64,000 bases of DNA from Cricetomys ansorgei (GCA_026225945.1 JAMJFZ010001258.1:5972501-6036500); one strand, 5' to 3'; shown: positions 34,690 to 47,462, counted from the stretch's first letter. Made by a program: numbers and translations. Notes: generated by a model not told the origin, from the sequence alone.

Positions 34690-35795
34690 ATTGTAACTGA
34701 CTCAGCCCAGGAGCTGCCATTGCGTGTTGGTTAGACACAGTCCAGTGGCCCCACACAACTCGGGCTGGTTGTGCAGCAGTAGTGGCCACTTGAGAATCTC
34801 TTAAACATTGGCTGTTTTTTCCATAGAAGATAAGCAAGAAGCAGAGGGAGAAAGAAAGAAAGCAAGAGAAGGAAAGAAGATAAACGTAAGCTAAGTCCAA
34901 AAGAAGTAAAGGCTGTGCAGACACACACTCCTTTGTTTCCAGTCGCACTGGATTCTTGCTGTGTCTGCTGTGGAGATGGATGTGCTGAGCATTACGGAGA
35001 TTTTTGTTTATAGCTTAAAAAATTGTGAAGAGACTCTAAGCACCCCAGGGGTAGGGAATATGTAAATATTTGGTATCGTTATCATGCCGTTTGATGGCCC
35101 CCCATCTCCAGTTATTACTCAGATGTAGGTCTGCATCCTGACATGACAATAAATGATAATACTTAAATTTGGAGAGAAAAATGGCTCTCTGCAGACTTGC
35201 CTGGTTTCCGCACGCCTTAGCTCAATATCCCCGAAGACCCTTTGGTCTCCGTGAGATTAGTCACTTCCCTCCAAGCCCTCAAATTGTCTTCACTGTGCCG
35301 TCACAGTGACTCATCTGACTCCGCAGATGGTGGGTCAGGATTGTTGATGGATGCAAGCGTGTTTGTATTTCCTTGGGACTGTGGATTGAATTTGGGATCC
35401 GGAGCTTTGAGCATGAATATCTTGTCAGTACAAAAATATAAGCTCTCCTAGAGGAAGAGTTATTTGCCTACTTCATGGTGCCTAGTACAGTCCTGCGCTT
35501 AAATCAGAGCCCCGTGAACCGGATTTGATGGGGCATATGCAGATTGTCTTCTCTCTGGGGCTGGATGTTCTCAGGTCTCAGTAGTTTTGGCAATGCGCAG
35601 CCGAGGTCAGTGTGTGGGTTCTGTATGTGGTGTCTTCTGGGCAAAGTAAATGTTATAGGAAGCATCTGGCATTACTGAGGTCTAGTGTACAGGTGCTCAC
35701 TAACTATAAAACAATGCACTCTTCAGCGGAAGGCTATAAGGTGACATGACCAACCACCAAAATGTAGTTATGACACAGTGAATCTGTTACTTTTC
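34690..35795. other. intergenic, nothing recognised
   Basis: A purine-rich run lies at about 34832-34880. No gene or repeat family is supported. Confidence 0.45.
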
Positions 35796-35799
35796 CATT

Positions 35800-35978
35800 G
35801 GTGTTATTATATACCATAACCAAAGCAACTTGAGAAAGAAAGTTTATTTGGCTTTGTGTGTACTCTAGAGAGCTACAGTCCACAAAGGTGGAGAGGGTGT
35901 TGCGTGGTGGTAGGAACAGGACAAGGATCAGCACAACAGAGAGAGAGGGGTAAGAGGGAGGGAGAGAGCGAGAGAAAG

Positions 35979-36018
<40 letters not shown>

Positions 36019-36172
36019 CAAGAACACACCAAAAGTATGGCCAGACTATGAATCTTCAAAGCCCCCCTCAGGGACATATCCCGTCACCTCCCCAAACAGC
36101 ATTACCAGCTGGTGACCAAGCATTCAATGCATGAACCTATGGGGGACATTTCTTATTCAACCACAACACACA
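35800..36172 (+). repeat. high-copy rodent interspersed repeat with expanded (GA)n
   Basis: It has the same layout as 48480-48862: a CCATAACCAAAGCAACTTGA block, AAGAAAGTTTATTTGGC, then an AG-rich section (about 35938-36016) and GACCAAGCATTCAATGCATG...CTATGGGGGACATTTCTTAT. I recognise it as a frequent rodent repeat but am not sure of the family. Confidence 0.6.
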
Positions 36173-36174
36173 CA

Positions 36175-37140
36175 CTATACAAGGAAAGATTCTCTGAGCA
36201 GATGGAAGATAGGAGAACGTTCGTGATTAAGGTTCCTTGTAAGAGAGTTCTCTCATTCTTACTTGGAGTCTAGTGACTTCAACGGTACTGAGTGTTCTAA
36301 AATAAATAGTCATGTGGTCTTATAACATGACACAGCAATGGGCAGTCCAAACCTGATGAAAGGTTTTAGGATTTTCATGTAACGGAAACAGCCGTCTAAA
36401 GTAACAACATACTTCTGTCTTGAGTACGTGGCGATATGCCCACTGTCTAGGCTGAAAAGCAGGATCGTTTACAGGACAGTGTGCAGTTTTCTCTGTGTTA
36501 GAGAGAATGTGAGCGGATGTGCACAGAGTACTTATCAGAATAGCAAACTACGGAGAACTGGTCTCTGCTCTCAGAGTATGGAGTTCAGAGGCAGAAGGAC
36601 AAGAGTCTACTTTAGTCACGCGATCAGGGCAGGAGGAGGTGGGAACATTTGTGTTTAGTCCACACGAGCACATGGCAAGATAAACCACTCCAGAGAGTGG
36701 GAAGTCAAGGAAGGCCTTCTGGAAGGAAGTAGTTCATTAATGAACGTATGTTGAACCAGGTTATAGTAGACCTTTCTGTGTGGGGAGCCCATCAAGTCAG
36801 CGCATCAATCCTGTGTGACATCATTCAGTCTGTCAAGTATAAGGTGGAGCCGGGGCAGGGGGACACGGAGAAGGCAGACACGTGGCAAAAAGAGGACTAA
36901 AGCTGTGGGAACCTTGCGAGGCCAGGGACATCAAACACAGAAGCTTTTTCTGGTCTGCAGTGTTGCCCAAAGGTCTCTGGGATATTAAAATTTTTAGTTT
37001 TACGTGCTCTTTTCTTTATGCATACCAACATCTTAGGGCACATAGATTGGACATACTTTAACAGGGAAGATAGTTCTATACATGTAATTTCGTTCTGAAA
37101 AGTAAAGCAGGGTTTGTTTTGTTGCTCAGATGTGAGGGGT
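36175..37140. other. intergenic, nothing recognised
   Basis: No supported feature. Confidence 0.45.
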
Positions 37141-37145
37141 TCAGA

Positions 37146-37417
37146 GCCAGTGAGATTGCTCAGTTGGCCAAGTGCCTGCCATTTAAGCAAGAGGCATCTG
37201 AGTTTGATCCCAAGAACCCACCTGAAACCGGTTGCAGTGGATGTGTCCGTAACCCAGTTCTGGGGACGTGGAGACAGGAGGTCCCTGGCACATACTGGCT
37301 ACCCAGAGTACGCTAATCAGTGAGCTTCAGAGTCAGTGAGAGAGCCTGTCTCAGAAATTAGTTGCCGGTAGAGGCTGACCTCTGGCCTCCACATGTGTGT
37401 ACAGACACAGGCACACA
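37146..37417 (+). repeat. B4/RSINE1-type SINE
   Basis: GCCAGTGAGATTGCTCAGTT, AGGCATCTGAGTTTGATCCC, GAGAGAGCCTGTCTCAG and GGCTGACCTCTGGCCTCCAC with a CA-rich end. Confidence 0.8.
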
Positions 37418-37419
37418 GA

Positions 37420-39150
37420 GGCAGTGCTTCAGGAAAATGTTGACAGGAACCAGGAACTTTCTGTAAACACCATGGGATTCCTGGTCATGGAGGGGCGGCT
37501 CTAGGGCCTGGGTTGGTGGTAGATGTAGTGGGTCCTTTTGAGTTGTAAAGTGACAGTAAGGGCTCTGAAATTTACCTTTCCACCAAGCACTGCCCGGAGG
37601 CTGAGGAAGTAAAAATGCTACCTATACAGGCAGGCACGTTCAAATGCACCTGACACGTGTCGTGCACATCGATTTCTATGTGAAATGAATTCAGAGTGAT
37701 TCTCTTTGTGGATTTTCTTAATCCAACAACACTAAAAGAGGTATTGCCTACAGATGGGACTCTGCAAAGTGTTTTGGCACTAAAAATATTCACGACACAT
37801 AAAGGTTAAGAAGCGCATCATCGCAAGGACACAAAGATATAGCCTCAGGCCTGGGGCACGCCATCTGGCCCTGATTAATGACCTGGGCACGACCCAAACA
37901 GCTGGTGTTCAGTGGGCATCTCTGAAGATTGTGGATATGGTGCGTGGGTGGATTTAAGCAAGGTTCAGACGCCAGGCCCCTTGATTCTGCTGGTTCTTCC
38001 CCTTTTCATTTAGCTCTGGTCTTCCTCCAGATAGCAGATGTGACTCCGCCCGACTAGGCCTTCAGCTAGAGCAGCAGATGTCCAGAGAGAATTTCACAGC
38101 AAGCCCGTAAACTCTTCTGATTTGAATTGATGATGATACCAGCAGCTGTAACTAACACAAAACGGATGTGAACAAGGAGAAGCTTGACATTTATGAAGCC
38201 TTTGAAAATGAGACGATGACAGTGCCAAGCTGGCCAGTCTGTCCGACATGGCTGAGCATACAAACCATGAGCAGATGGGGCTTCGTGTGCTGGGAAAGCA
38301 GGAAGGGTGGGGGACGCAGGCTCAGCTTCGGGCTGGGCCCCAAGCTTCTCCTACGGTAGCCGACTGGAGGGTCACCTCGGGAACTAGGTAGAGTCCTTTC
38401 TCCCTTCTCATTTTAATCATTTATACATAATATAATAATATAATATAATACTATTATATTGTACAATATAGCACATAGTATATAATTATATATAATGTAT
38501 TAATAATAAATATTAACATTTTACACTCTATAAAATATTAATCTTATTCCCCCATTATCCTCTCTCATTCCCCTCCCTCTAAACCCCTTCTCCCCAACAA
38601 GTTCTCCTTCCTAATTGGGTCTCTCTTTTGTGCCCCAGTGCATTAAACTAGGGTATGGGGTCATTTACCGAGTACGGGGAACTTACCAGTGACCACAGCA
38701 CTGGGGACCGTGACTGTCTCCGAGAAACCACTGACTGCTCCTCAGGGAGACTGGAGCCTCCAAGGCTTTGCCTCCGTTCATGGCCGTGTGCTGGGGAGCC
38801 CAGTCTCACGCAGGTAACCATGACGGCTTTGAATTCGTGAGGACAACAGCACGTCATGTCTGGAAGACAGCATTTCACAGCACTCCTCTTACCCAGCAGC
38901 CCTTCCATTTTTTCCTGCCCTCCTCTTCCGTGATGTTCCCGGTGTGTGGGAGGGTGTGATGAAGATGTCCGGTCTAGGGCTGGGCACTCACTCAACAGTC
39001 ACTTGTTTTAGCTCTTTGACCAGTTGTGAGCCTCTGCATTAACACACAGCCATTGCAAATGGAGGCTTCTCCGATCAGGACTGAGAACAGAACTCTCCTC
39101 CTGGTGTTTCTTACCCTAGGGAGGTCCTCTGCCCTCCCGCCCTGCCTGGC
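37420..39150. other. intergenic; includes AT-rich low-complexity tract
   Basis: The tract at about 38420-38530 is almost pure A/T (ATAATATAATATAAT-like), with local self-complementarity. Nothing else is recognised. Confidence 0.5.
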
Positions 39151-39152
39151 TC

Positions 39153-39279
39153 ATTTTATTTTATTTTTTTGAGGTAGAGTCTTACTGTGTAGCCCAAGGT
39201 GGCTTTGAACCTGTGGCAATCTTCCTGCTTCTGCCTCCCAAGCGTGGAGACTGTAAGTGTGTGCCACCACATCGGGCTT
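39153..39279 (-). repeat. B1 SINE
   Basis: On the + strand a T-rich head, then GAGGTAGAGTCTTACTGTGT, AGCCCAAGGTGGCTTTGAAC and TGCCTCCCAAGCGTGGAG, ending GCCACCACATCGGGCTT. A complete minus-oriented B1-type element. Confidence 0.88.
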
Positions 39280-39284
39280 ACCTT

Positions 39285-40570
39285 GGGGATTTCTTAAATA
39301 TGATGCTCAGGTCCAATCAGAATTCAGGAATGGAGAATTATTTGAACTGTTACTGAACTATTTGAACACCTCCCCATACTGCCACCTTAGTTGGAGGGGT
39401 TAAACATCCACGGAATGCCTGTTAGAAAAGATGGAAGGGTCCATCCACCAGAATGTCTGACTTAGTGGGGCCGGGCAGTGCCTGTGACTATGTATACATG
39501 ATGGGTTCCTCGTTGCTGCTCATCAAGAGAGATGCTGTTCCAAGCTCTTGGGCCGAGAATCTTTCTCCATGGAGAGTGGGGGATGGCAGGCTTTTCCTTC
39601 CGCTGGGCTTGGACGAAGTCTGAAGATAAGTTAGTAGTATATTTCGCTTGGTAGTCTACCACCAAGTTCACGGCAGAACAAGCGGATTGAGCAAGGGTTC
39701 TTCGTTGCTTATGTTAGCAGGCAAAGGAAGACGGTGATAATCATTTTCCTACCTGAACTCCGCCCATTAGAGTGGAATAAGTTAATATCACCCCGGTTAT
39801 ATGGTAAAGTGTTATGTACCTGCTGTGGTAGGATGGGTGTCATTTGTCCTTGGGTGTTTCCTGTCTTTTCAGCTTCCATGGATGTGCCAGCTGGTATGGA
39901 ATGTTGTTACAGTGTGGCCATCACCATGCATGCTAGTTTATGTCATTCTGTACATCCGGGTGAGTCAGGCTAGAGCCAGGTGAGATTTTCCCCCTTGGGT
40001 GGGAGTCGGGACCAGGGGCACTTTCAGGATGAGATATCAGTGAAGAAGTGACCTCCTGAATGGCCGCCACCAGTGACGCTCAGAACGGGGCGATACATTT
40101 GGATGGAGATAAGATTTGGAGACGTTGGCAGAGGACCCTGATGAAAGCCTCTGTCATTGGATGAAATCTGTCAGAACTCTAGGGGAGGGCTGTTAAGTGT
40201 GGGATAAAGCACCAGTTCCCTGGAAATGGTGTACCAAGGCGGGGGTTGAGGTGGGAAGAATGTCGCAAGGTTTTCAGGACTAATCAAGGTTCTTTGGACA
40301 AGATGGAGAGAGTCTGCTATTTCAACAAGGGCTTCAGGAGGCTTTTTAGAGTTCTTAGGAAATGTGTGCTTAAGTAGCTCTTACCTGAAAGCAGCCTCAT
40401 TCCACAGCAGGCTGGAACCCTCGGACATCGACACGGAACGCATCACTTTGGAGTAAGGTGGTCATGGAGGTTTCACATACACAAGGCCTGACACATAGTG
40501 GTAACTTTCCCACGATGGAACATAGTATGCGTTTCTCTTACAAGTGGAGTTCTCAGTCATGTATGGGACA
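39285..40570. other. intergenic, nothing recognised
   Basis: No supported feature apart from possible L1-derived sequence approaching 40570. Confidence 0.4.
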
Positions 40571-40574
40571 TGTA

Positions 40575-41045
40575 TATCATACACTCTACTCCAAGGGCCA
40601 GGCAACATCACGGAAGAGGACAGGGGAAGATCGAAAGAGCTGGAGGTCAGAGAGGACTGGGTGACAAGACCCTTGTACTGACGAACCCGTGGCAGCTATG
40701 GTTGCTACAGAAGACCTCGGTAAGACCAAACCAGTCAACGCTCCAGTACAGATGGGAGAGGGCGCCTGACTCCCCACCTCTATTGGGGGAGCTATTGGCA
40801 GTGGACAGATGTTAGGTGAGGGAGAATCAGTTTTCTTTAGAGGTGTGGGAGCTGATGGGTGGTCCCACACTCATGTGTATATGGGAAATACTAGTTGGAC
40901 TCCATAGGTTAAAAAACAAGACATGAAATTGGGAGGGGGATGTGAGGGTGGGTCTAGCGGGGGGAGAGTGGGGTGAATATGTATGATCGACATATAGTAT
41001 AATATGCATATACGAAGTTCTCAAAGAATAAATAAAAATATCATA
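40575..41045 (+). repeat. rodent L1 3' end (3' UTR and poly-A)
   Basis: GGCCAGGCAACATCACGGAA, GGAGCTATTGGCAGTGGACA, GGTGAGGGAGAATCAGTTTT, CATGAAATTGGGAGGGGGAT and AAGTTCTCAAAGAATAAATA follow the order of the rodent L1 3' UTR and end in an A-rich tail. It is severely 5' truncated and non-coding. Confidence 0.85.
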
Positions 41046-41528
41046 TTAAAATATGCATTCTCTTTTCTGAGCAATATGTTTGGACGAGCTACATTAAATT
41101 GTTTATAGGAAAGATTGGGGTGAATATCAGGTCACTGCCTGAATATTCTTCAGTGGCTCATGGGAGAACAAGCTCGAAGAGGCTCTTACCCGACATTTTC
41201 CATCTCATGCCGGACCTGGAGTGTGTGCTGTGCTCAGACACAGTGGCAGTTTCCAGAGGAGGATTTCCCCACAGAGATGAGTTGAACAGACTGAGGCAAC
41301 TCCTTTGCTTATTTGGAAGTTGTGCCTAGGCTTTCTCTTCTGGAAACAGACCTGATCTTCTGTATACAGGAATGTTCTTGTGATGCAGGCACAGCTGGTC
41401 AACCAACGTGATTATGGAAGGGCGGCCAGGTAATTCAAGAGTCAATTGGAGTCCTTTTCCTGGGATTGAAAAACAAACACATGTTTCTCCTAATTTGAGT
41501 TTAAGGACAGCTAGAAGTGAGCCGCCAG

Positions 41529-41650
41529 GGCCAGGCACAGTGGCACGTTCCTGTAACTCCAGCTCTCTGGAAGCAGAGGCAAGGGGATCTGAAATTGAAG
41601 CACATGGAGGGAGAGACTCAGCCCCAAACCCAAAGTACAATGAGATAAAA
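41529..41650 (+). repeat. B1-like SINE, diverged
   Basis: GGCCAGGCACAGTGGCACGT, CCTGTAACTCCAGCTCTCTG, GAAGCAGAGGCAAGGGGATC and an A/C-rich tail. Confidence 0.75.
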
Positions 41651-42024
41651 CAAACCAAACCAAAAGAACTGGGTACCGGGACAAGAGCTGGCACGTTAAG
41701 GTGGTGCAGAGATGAACGGAGCCAGGGAACGGTCCATGTCTCCGGTAGAGCTGTCTCATTCCTGCTGAAGCTCCAGCTCTTCCCGCGGTTCTATGAGGTG
41801 TAGTCCCGTAATGATGATGAATGGTAATTTATTCTCTTACACTCTATCAGACTTGATTAACAGTCAGGATCCCTGCTTAACACAGTGGCTTCATGGGGAT
41901 TCCAGCTGATAGAGAAGTAACCCAGGGGAACAAAGACTGAAGATCAGAAAAAGACAACATTTTTTTCTTGAACTCCCTTATATAGAGAGATGGGTTTTCC
42001 TTAATTTTCTCATTATAATGTATA

Positions 42025-42112
42025 TATTTTACACACATGCATATGTGTGTATACACACTCACACACATATATACACATACACACACATACACACAAGCAC
42101 ATACATTTCACC
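42025..42112 (+). repeat. (CA/TA) mixed dinucleotide tract
   Basis: Alternating ACACAT and ATACACAC units, low complexity. Confidence 0.85.
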
Positions 42113-42419
42113 ATTTTTGGTTCTTCTTAAAACTGTGTTGGAAAATGAAAAGTTCTAGAGAAGCTTAAAGCATAGAGTTTGTTTTTGTGCTTTTATTTTC
42201 TTGAGCAGGCCTGTAATGCAGTTCAGATACCTACTGTGTGCCAACTTGGCTGTGAACCCCCAACACTATAAACACCAGCACCTTCCGTGGTTCCCCTCTC
42301 TTCTCAAATACTTTAATGATTAACTGACTCATAATTCATTCTGTCTTCTTGTCTAAACATGTGGCCGAAGCATTGTAATCATGGTCTGACACCAAGAGAC
42401 TTCACTTGCCCTTCCATCT

Positions 42420-42471
42420 GTCCATCCATCCATCCATCCATCCAACCATCCATCCATCCATCCATCCATCG
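42420..42471 (+). repeat. (CCAT)n tetranucleotide repeat
   Basis: About 12 CCAT units with one CCAA interruption. Confidence 0.93.
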
Positions 42472-42774
42472 CTTACCTGTCTTTTTAGCCAGTACTCACT
42501 GAGCCCCAGTCTTTCCCGTGGCTATTCAGCTTCAGCGCTAGGGATTCAGTACTGACCAGTTCAGGGATGATTCCTTGTGCAGTGGCAGAGATGGATACTT
42601 ACACAGGAGTCACAGAATGAAGTCCATCACTTCTGTGACAAACAGAAGGAAGACCAGTGAAGTCTTCTGGGCCAATGGGATGGTGGTACCCCTTGAAGGG
42701 GTGCATGATCCTATGAAACTGAACGGGAGACCTGGAGTTCAGAGTCCTAGGCCTTCTCTACCCTTGACAGGTTA

Positions 42775-43074
42775 TGTTCAGGAAGTTTATTTTTAGTTAT
42801 GTTTGAAATTGTTTTTGTGCACTGTTGGAAAAAGGGATGCATAGACTCTGGCATTTTGTATTGTCTGCAGGTGTTGGATTTCTCTGGGGGATGTTTGATT
42901 GGTGAGGAGTGCTGAATCAATAAAAACACCTGAGCTCAGAGCTCGAGATTCCACTATCCAGGTTGGCGCTTGCCATGGCGGTGGTTCCCTCTGCCGAGGT
43001 CTGGCAGAGTTTGCAGCTGTGAAAATGCCTCCTCCTCTCTCTTGGGGATACCGCAGAGCAGCCTTACTACTACA
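42775..43074 (+). mobile_element. 5' LTR of the 2.0-kb provirus
   Basis: 300 bp, starting TGTTCAGGAAG and ending TACTACTACA. The polyadenylation signal AATAAA is at 42919-42924. Compared with the 3' LTR it lacks about 14 bp around the CTTATGATCTGCACC segment. Confidence 0.92.
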
Positions 43075-44456
43075 AACCGGGCCTGTAACGTGGGGCCCAG
43101 CTCACGCCAGCTAATCCAACGTGGAGACAAGGAAGAAAAAGAAATTCCAGACCTGCAGAGTCGGGTAAAGTATGCTCAGAGAAGCTACCAGAGGACAGAG
43201 ATTAAGGTATTAATTGAAGGCTCCTGAAGGAAGAGCAGAGAGAAAAAGAATTAAGCCTCTGTGAAAGAAAATTGTGAAAAATAAATGAGAAAGAGGGCTC
43301 AAAAGTGAGTCACAGAAGAGAGGCCTCTAGAGATAGAGAATTCAGCTGGGAGAGGAAAAAGCGAGGTTTCAAGGCTTTTCCTGACCATGGAGCTGACTCT
43401 CCCTCCCGCTGCTGGAGGCAGCCAGGGCACTGGGAACAGGAAACAGAGTGCACTGCTGTATAAACTGAGTTTGTTGATGACTTTTTGTGAGTGTGATGCC
43501 CAAGTGGGCCTTGTGTTTGAGATCTATGGAAGGGGTTGTACGTTTCCCCATAGCAGTGGTGAGAAGGAATGCCAAACTGCCAAGACTTTGCCAGATCTTC
43601 TTCCCACCTGTCCAGGACCCCCTGCTGTTGTGGAAGCTGCAGCTTAGAGCAAAAAAGCTGCTTAGTTAAACTGAACAGTTTTTGTTTTTCTGCAAACCTG
43701 TCTACAAGTGAAATTCCACACCGTGAGGCAACTCTTCCTGCAGACAGTGGCCAGTTATTTTTCTATCTTAAAACCTGGGAAATGTTTTTCTGGGTCACAC
43801 AGAGACTGTCTTCCAGAACTGGTGAGGTTCTGTCTCATGCTGGCAGCTGAACTTGGTACTTTAAGAATCACCCAGGTTTGATGGCTTTGAAAGCATGAAG
43901 GGATCATGGAAAGCAACTGAGGATTGGCATTGTAAGAGGCCAGGAGAGGCCATTAGTGCAGCCAAAATATCAGTTGAAGGCCCAGAATGAAGGGGTCATG
44001 TAGAGAGGTTGAGGTTTGGCACCATGTAACGAGCCCAGGAGAGGCTATTGGTGAAAGTGCAGCCCAGTTGCAGCAAGGGACCCCAGCATTCTGAAGATGC
44101 CAGTACCGTGGGACGACCACCAAGCAGCAGGACAGCAGCAGCAGTAGAGTGGAGCCAGCCAGAGCTGGAGGACACACTGTGTGTGCTGCAGAGGGCAGAG
44201 CCAGAGAAGTGATCCACGCCCTTTGGAGGAGCGCAGAAGATCGTGAGTAAATTTTAGATTATGGGACTTTGATAGTGTTTTTCTGCTGTCCAAAGACACT
44301 GAGAAAAGCTTGATAGATGGTTTGGTTTCATTTCTTCCTGTGCATTAGCAAGTCTTATAATTGTTTCTCTTGTAAACAGTTTTGCTGGAGTAGTGTTAAG
44401 TTGTATTGTACAGATAAAAAGCAATTTTTTGATTGGCTTATACAGAAAAGGGGAAA
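43075..44456 (+). mobile_element. non-coding internal region of the provirus
   Basis: It begins with a degenerate primer-binding-site-like stretch (AACGTGGGGCCC at about 43087-43098). An imperfect internal duplication is visible: the AGGAGAGGCCATTAGTGCAGCC block (about 43943) recurs as AGGAGAGGCTATTGGTGAAAG (about 44037). A CAG/AGC-rich section lies at 44122-44150. No frame of retroviral protein length survives. The polypurine tract is at 44442-44456. Confidence 0.88.
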
Positions 44457-44771
44457 TGTTGGGGAAGTTTATTTTTAGTTATGTTTGAAATTGTTTTTGT
44501 GCACTGTTGGGAAAAGGGATGCATAGGCCCTGGCATTTTGTATTGTCTGCAGGTGTTGGATTTATCTGGGGGAGGTTTGATGGCTTATGATCTGCACCTG
44601 AGGAGTTCTGAATCAATAAAAACACTTGAGCTCAGATCTTGGGTTTCCACTGTCCAGGTTGGCACTTGCCATGGTGAGTGGTTCCCTCTGCTGAGGTCTG
44701 GCAGGGCTTCCACATATGAAAAATGTCTCCTGGCCTTCCTTGCTGAGCCACCCCAGCAGGGTACTACTACA
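44457..44771 (+). mobile_element. 3' LTR of the 2.0-kb provirus
   Basis: 315 bp, starting TGTTGGGGAAG directly after the polypurine tract and ending TACTACTACA, with AATAAA at 44615-44620. A 240-aa open frame runs from the internal region through this LTR into the flank and is considered accidental. Confidence 0.93.
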
Positions 44772-44777
44772 AGGTTA

Positions 44778-47335
44778 CACGAGGTCCAGTTTCTATGCAT
44801 GCAAAGGGGGAGGGTTACAGGTTGGATTGCTGCCATCCTCATTCCAGATAGAGCACATGAAGGAATTTCCTTCCATCTCTTTAACCTTAGGCAGGTGGAG
44901 TTTGCTTTCCTTTACATCTTAGCCTGGGGTCTGGGCTTCCGTATCTTTTTCTGCACCTCTATTTTACTACCTGACTTCACTGGAACGTTCCAGCCTTTCT
45001 GTTGTCATCATCTTAACAGGCTGTGCCTCACAATCAACCAGGTTGCCAACACAGAGACTCTCCGTCAACCTCAGAGAGAATCCCCCAGGCCTTACACTAG
45101 CACTGAAGAATCTCTCATTCCGACTCAGCCACTAATTACAAAACAGAAGTCTTAGCTCTTTTTCCCTAGTGCCTTTACCCCAGTGGACAGCTGAAGCCCA
45201 GAGAAGCCACAAGAACCAGGATCAGGCTCTGCCTCTGTGGTCTCATATGCCCTGAACCACTCATTGTAGAGAGGCCCCTCCCCCCAGGGGCTCATGCCCC
45301 TGACATTCCTGCCTGTTATCCCCTCTATTTCTTTGCCTGGCACGCCTCACTTTTCTCATGTAAACCTTCGGAAGCCTCACTATGACCAAAGCTCATCTGA
45401 AGAGTGATGTCTGTCCTGAAGCCTGGTCAAGACCAGCTGCTTTCCTTTCTCTGTCCATGTGAGGTCTGTGTAGTCCTGAGTCTCCACAGCACTTCCCTTT
45501 GGAACAGCTACAGGGCTGTTTCCTTTCCCAGCACGGGAGCGCCTCTGTGGACAGTGTCCAGCACAGCGTACCTACAAGTTGGGAGCATTTGGGGGGGTGG
45601 GGGAGCATTCACAGATGCTCCCCAGGTGATGTCTATCAAAGCACCAGGTCCCCGCACTGTGTCTCCTATAGGAGTCTTGGAAGTCTTGCATGAGTGGAGT
45701 GGGCTCTTCTAAGAATGCTAATGTTTTGGTTCACGTAGCACAGGTCAATAACACGTTTGAAGTCCATTGAGCGCTGGAAAGTACAGAGTGTTGAAGCTGG
45801 GTGATTTAATTAGCCTGTACAGACTGGCGGAATGCATTCCGAGAACACAGAGTGTCTGTGGGTGAGGCCGCTGTGTGGCGGTGTGGAGTGGGGTGAAGGT
45901 TGATTGTGTTGCCACCCTGGATACTCTGATAGTTACATTGACGACATTAGAAGATAGGGATGATGTTCGGGTGCTCGAATGGGTTGTTAGCGCTGTGGAG
46001 GACAGACGCAGGAGGCCCAGCTTCCCACCATCTCCTGCAGCAGCTTCAGGAACTACCTGCTCTGCCAGGACCTCGACCCAAGCTAAACCCGGATTCACAG
46101 CTTTATTGCACAAAATAAGTTTGGGATTAGTGTAGGAAGCAGAGGGAGGGCACACTAAAGACACTTTAATCTAGACTTGGGCGCAAGGGCTAAGAGAAAG
46201 GGAGGTGCTCAGGAGAGAGTAGGACACACCTGAGGGCACAGGCCTGGACTTGTCAGAGAAGGGTCACAGAGAGGAAGCCATGTTCCAGTGTGGGTAAAGT
46301 CTCAAGGGGGAGTCATGGCTCATCGCTCTTCCCAGGAGTCGTATATAGGGTTCTGGTAGGGATGGAAGCCACCATCTTTAACTTAAGGGGCGACTAAGGA
46401 ATGTGGATGAGATCATCGGTTGATTCTAGATGGCTACCTGACAGGATTACAGTTGATGAGCTCCCTAGGATGCAGGAAGATACAGTATCTTCTCTGTAAA
46501 CAAAGTTGATAGTCTTGTTTGAGATTCTCAGATGTTGTCTGGGGAAAGGAATGGAGCCCTTCCCGTGCAGGCTTTAGCCCTGGCTTCTTGTGACTTTGAC
46601 ACAGAATACTCTATACGAAAGGGTTGTCATCTCTAGGTCTGTCCTTTCACAGCAAACACTGTGGGCTCTGCTGCGATTCTGCCTTTCAGTCGGGGAGAGG
46701 CGTTATGCTTTCCTTTCCTGTGTCCCCCCAGCTCTACCCACCTTCCTGTACTTCCTCAGAACCTTTTCTTCCGTTTTCACTGGGATTGTACTAGTAGTAA
46801 TTTCAATCAGGCATTGAAATAGTCTGAAACCAAAGGCTGGATTTCCCTTAAAGATCATGACACAGCACTTCTTAGTTTGGGGTCTTGCAGTGGACTGAGG
46901 TGGACAGTGTACCTTCCCTCTTTAGATCAGTCCACGCTGCTAGTTCCTCTGTGCTCTGAGATTGGTGCTGGGGGCAGATCTCACTACAAAGGCGAGCATG
47001 GACAATGCACACGTTTTCCTGCCTACTGCATACGTCTTCATAATCTGAGCCATGAGAGAACACACATACCTTCCCATGTTCCCTGCAAAGCCAGTCTGCA
47101 CCTACATCAATGACCTGTTCCCCAACAGAGACAATTTGCCAGGGAGGGGAGAAAATGGCTTTTACTTTCCACGTTGGGGCCTTTTCATTGGTTAGTGCTG
47201 TGGGCCAGTTGAGACTCAGGCCACGAGATGAATGGCTTCCTCTGGAGATCTAAGAACTGAGATGAGAGAGGAAAGGCGGAATGGCTGGAGCTTGGGCGTG
47301 GGGCTTAGGCCATGAGGAGGTGGGTACCACTATTT
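44778..47335. other. intergenic, nothing recognised
   Basis: 2.5 kb of mixed composition with several short open frames on both strands (up to 139 aa, minus, 45745-46164). None resembles a known family and no repeat is recognised. Confidence 0.45.
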
Positions 47336-47339
47336 CTTT

Positions 47340-47462
47340 AAAATGTATCCATTGACAAATAATTGAGGGTTACCAGTGGTGCATTCATGTGCATTATAGG
47401 GAGACTCGGGCTATTAACATATCCACGGCCCAATTTATCATTCTTTTAATTTGCAAATGTTC
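47340..47462 (+). repeat. old L1 3' fragment
   Basis: TGTATCCATTGACAAATAAT, GGTTACCAGTGGTGCATTCA and TATTAACATATCCACGGCCC resemble the 3' UTR of ancient L1 elements. Confidence 0.4.

Larger units (their letters stand above)
42769..44777 (+). mobile_element. complete non-autonomous ERV provirus (2.0 kb) with target duplications
   Basis: Two direct LTRs (42775-43074 and 44457-44771) enclose a 1,382-bp internal region. The whole is flanked by AGGTTA at 42769-42774 and AGGTTA at 44772-44777, an exact 6-bp target duplication, which with TG...CA LTR ends points to a class II (ERVK-like) retrovirus-type integrase. A polypurine tract (AGAAAAGGGGAAA) directly precedes the 3' LTR, and the AACGTGGGGC segment just after the 5' LTR resembles part of a tRNA-Lys primer site. 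No gag, pol or env frame is visible, so it must have been mobilised in trans. The LTRs differ at many positions and by one indel, so the insertion is not recent. The family name is unknown to me. The Peromyscus mys elements (about 340-bp LTRs, 6-bp duplications, by memory) are one comparison. Confidence 0.92.

Noticed and set aside
44433..45155. 240-aa frame through the 3' LTR, considered as a retroviral or LTR-encoded protein
   Set aside because: It starts in the polypurine region, crosses the LTR and continues into unrelated flanking DNA. The same frame is not kept in the 5' LTR. No retroviral domain seen.
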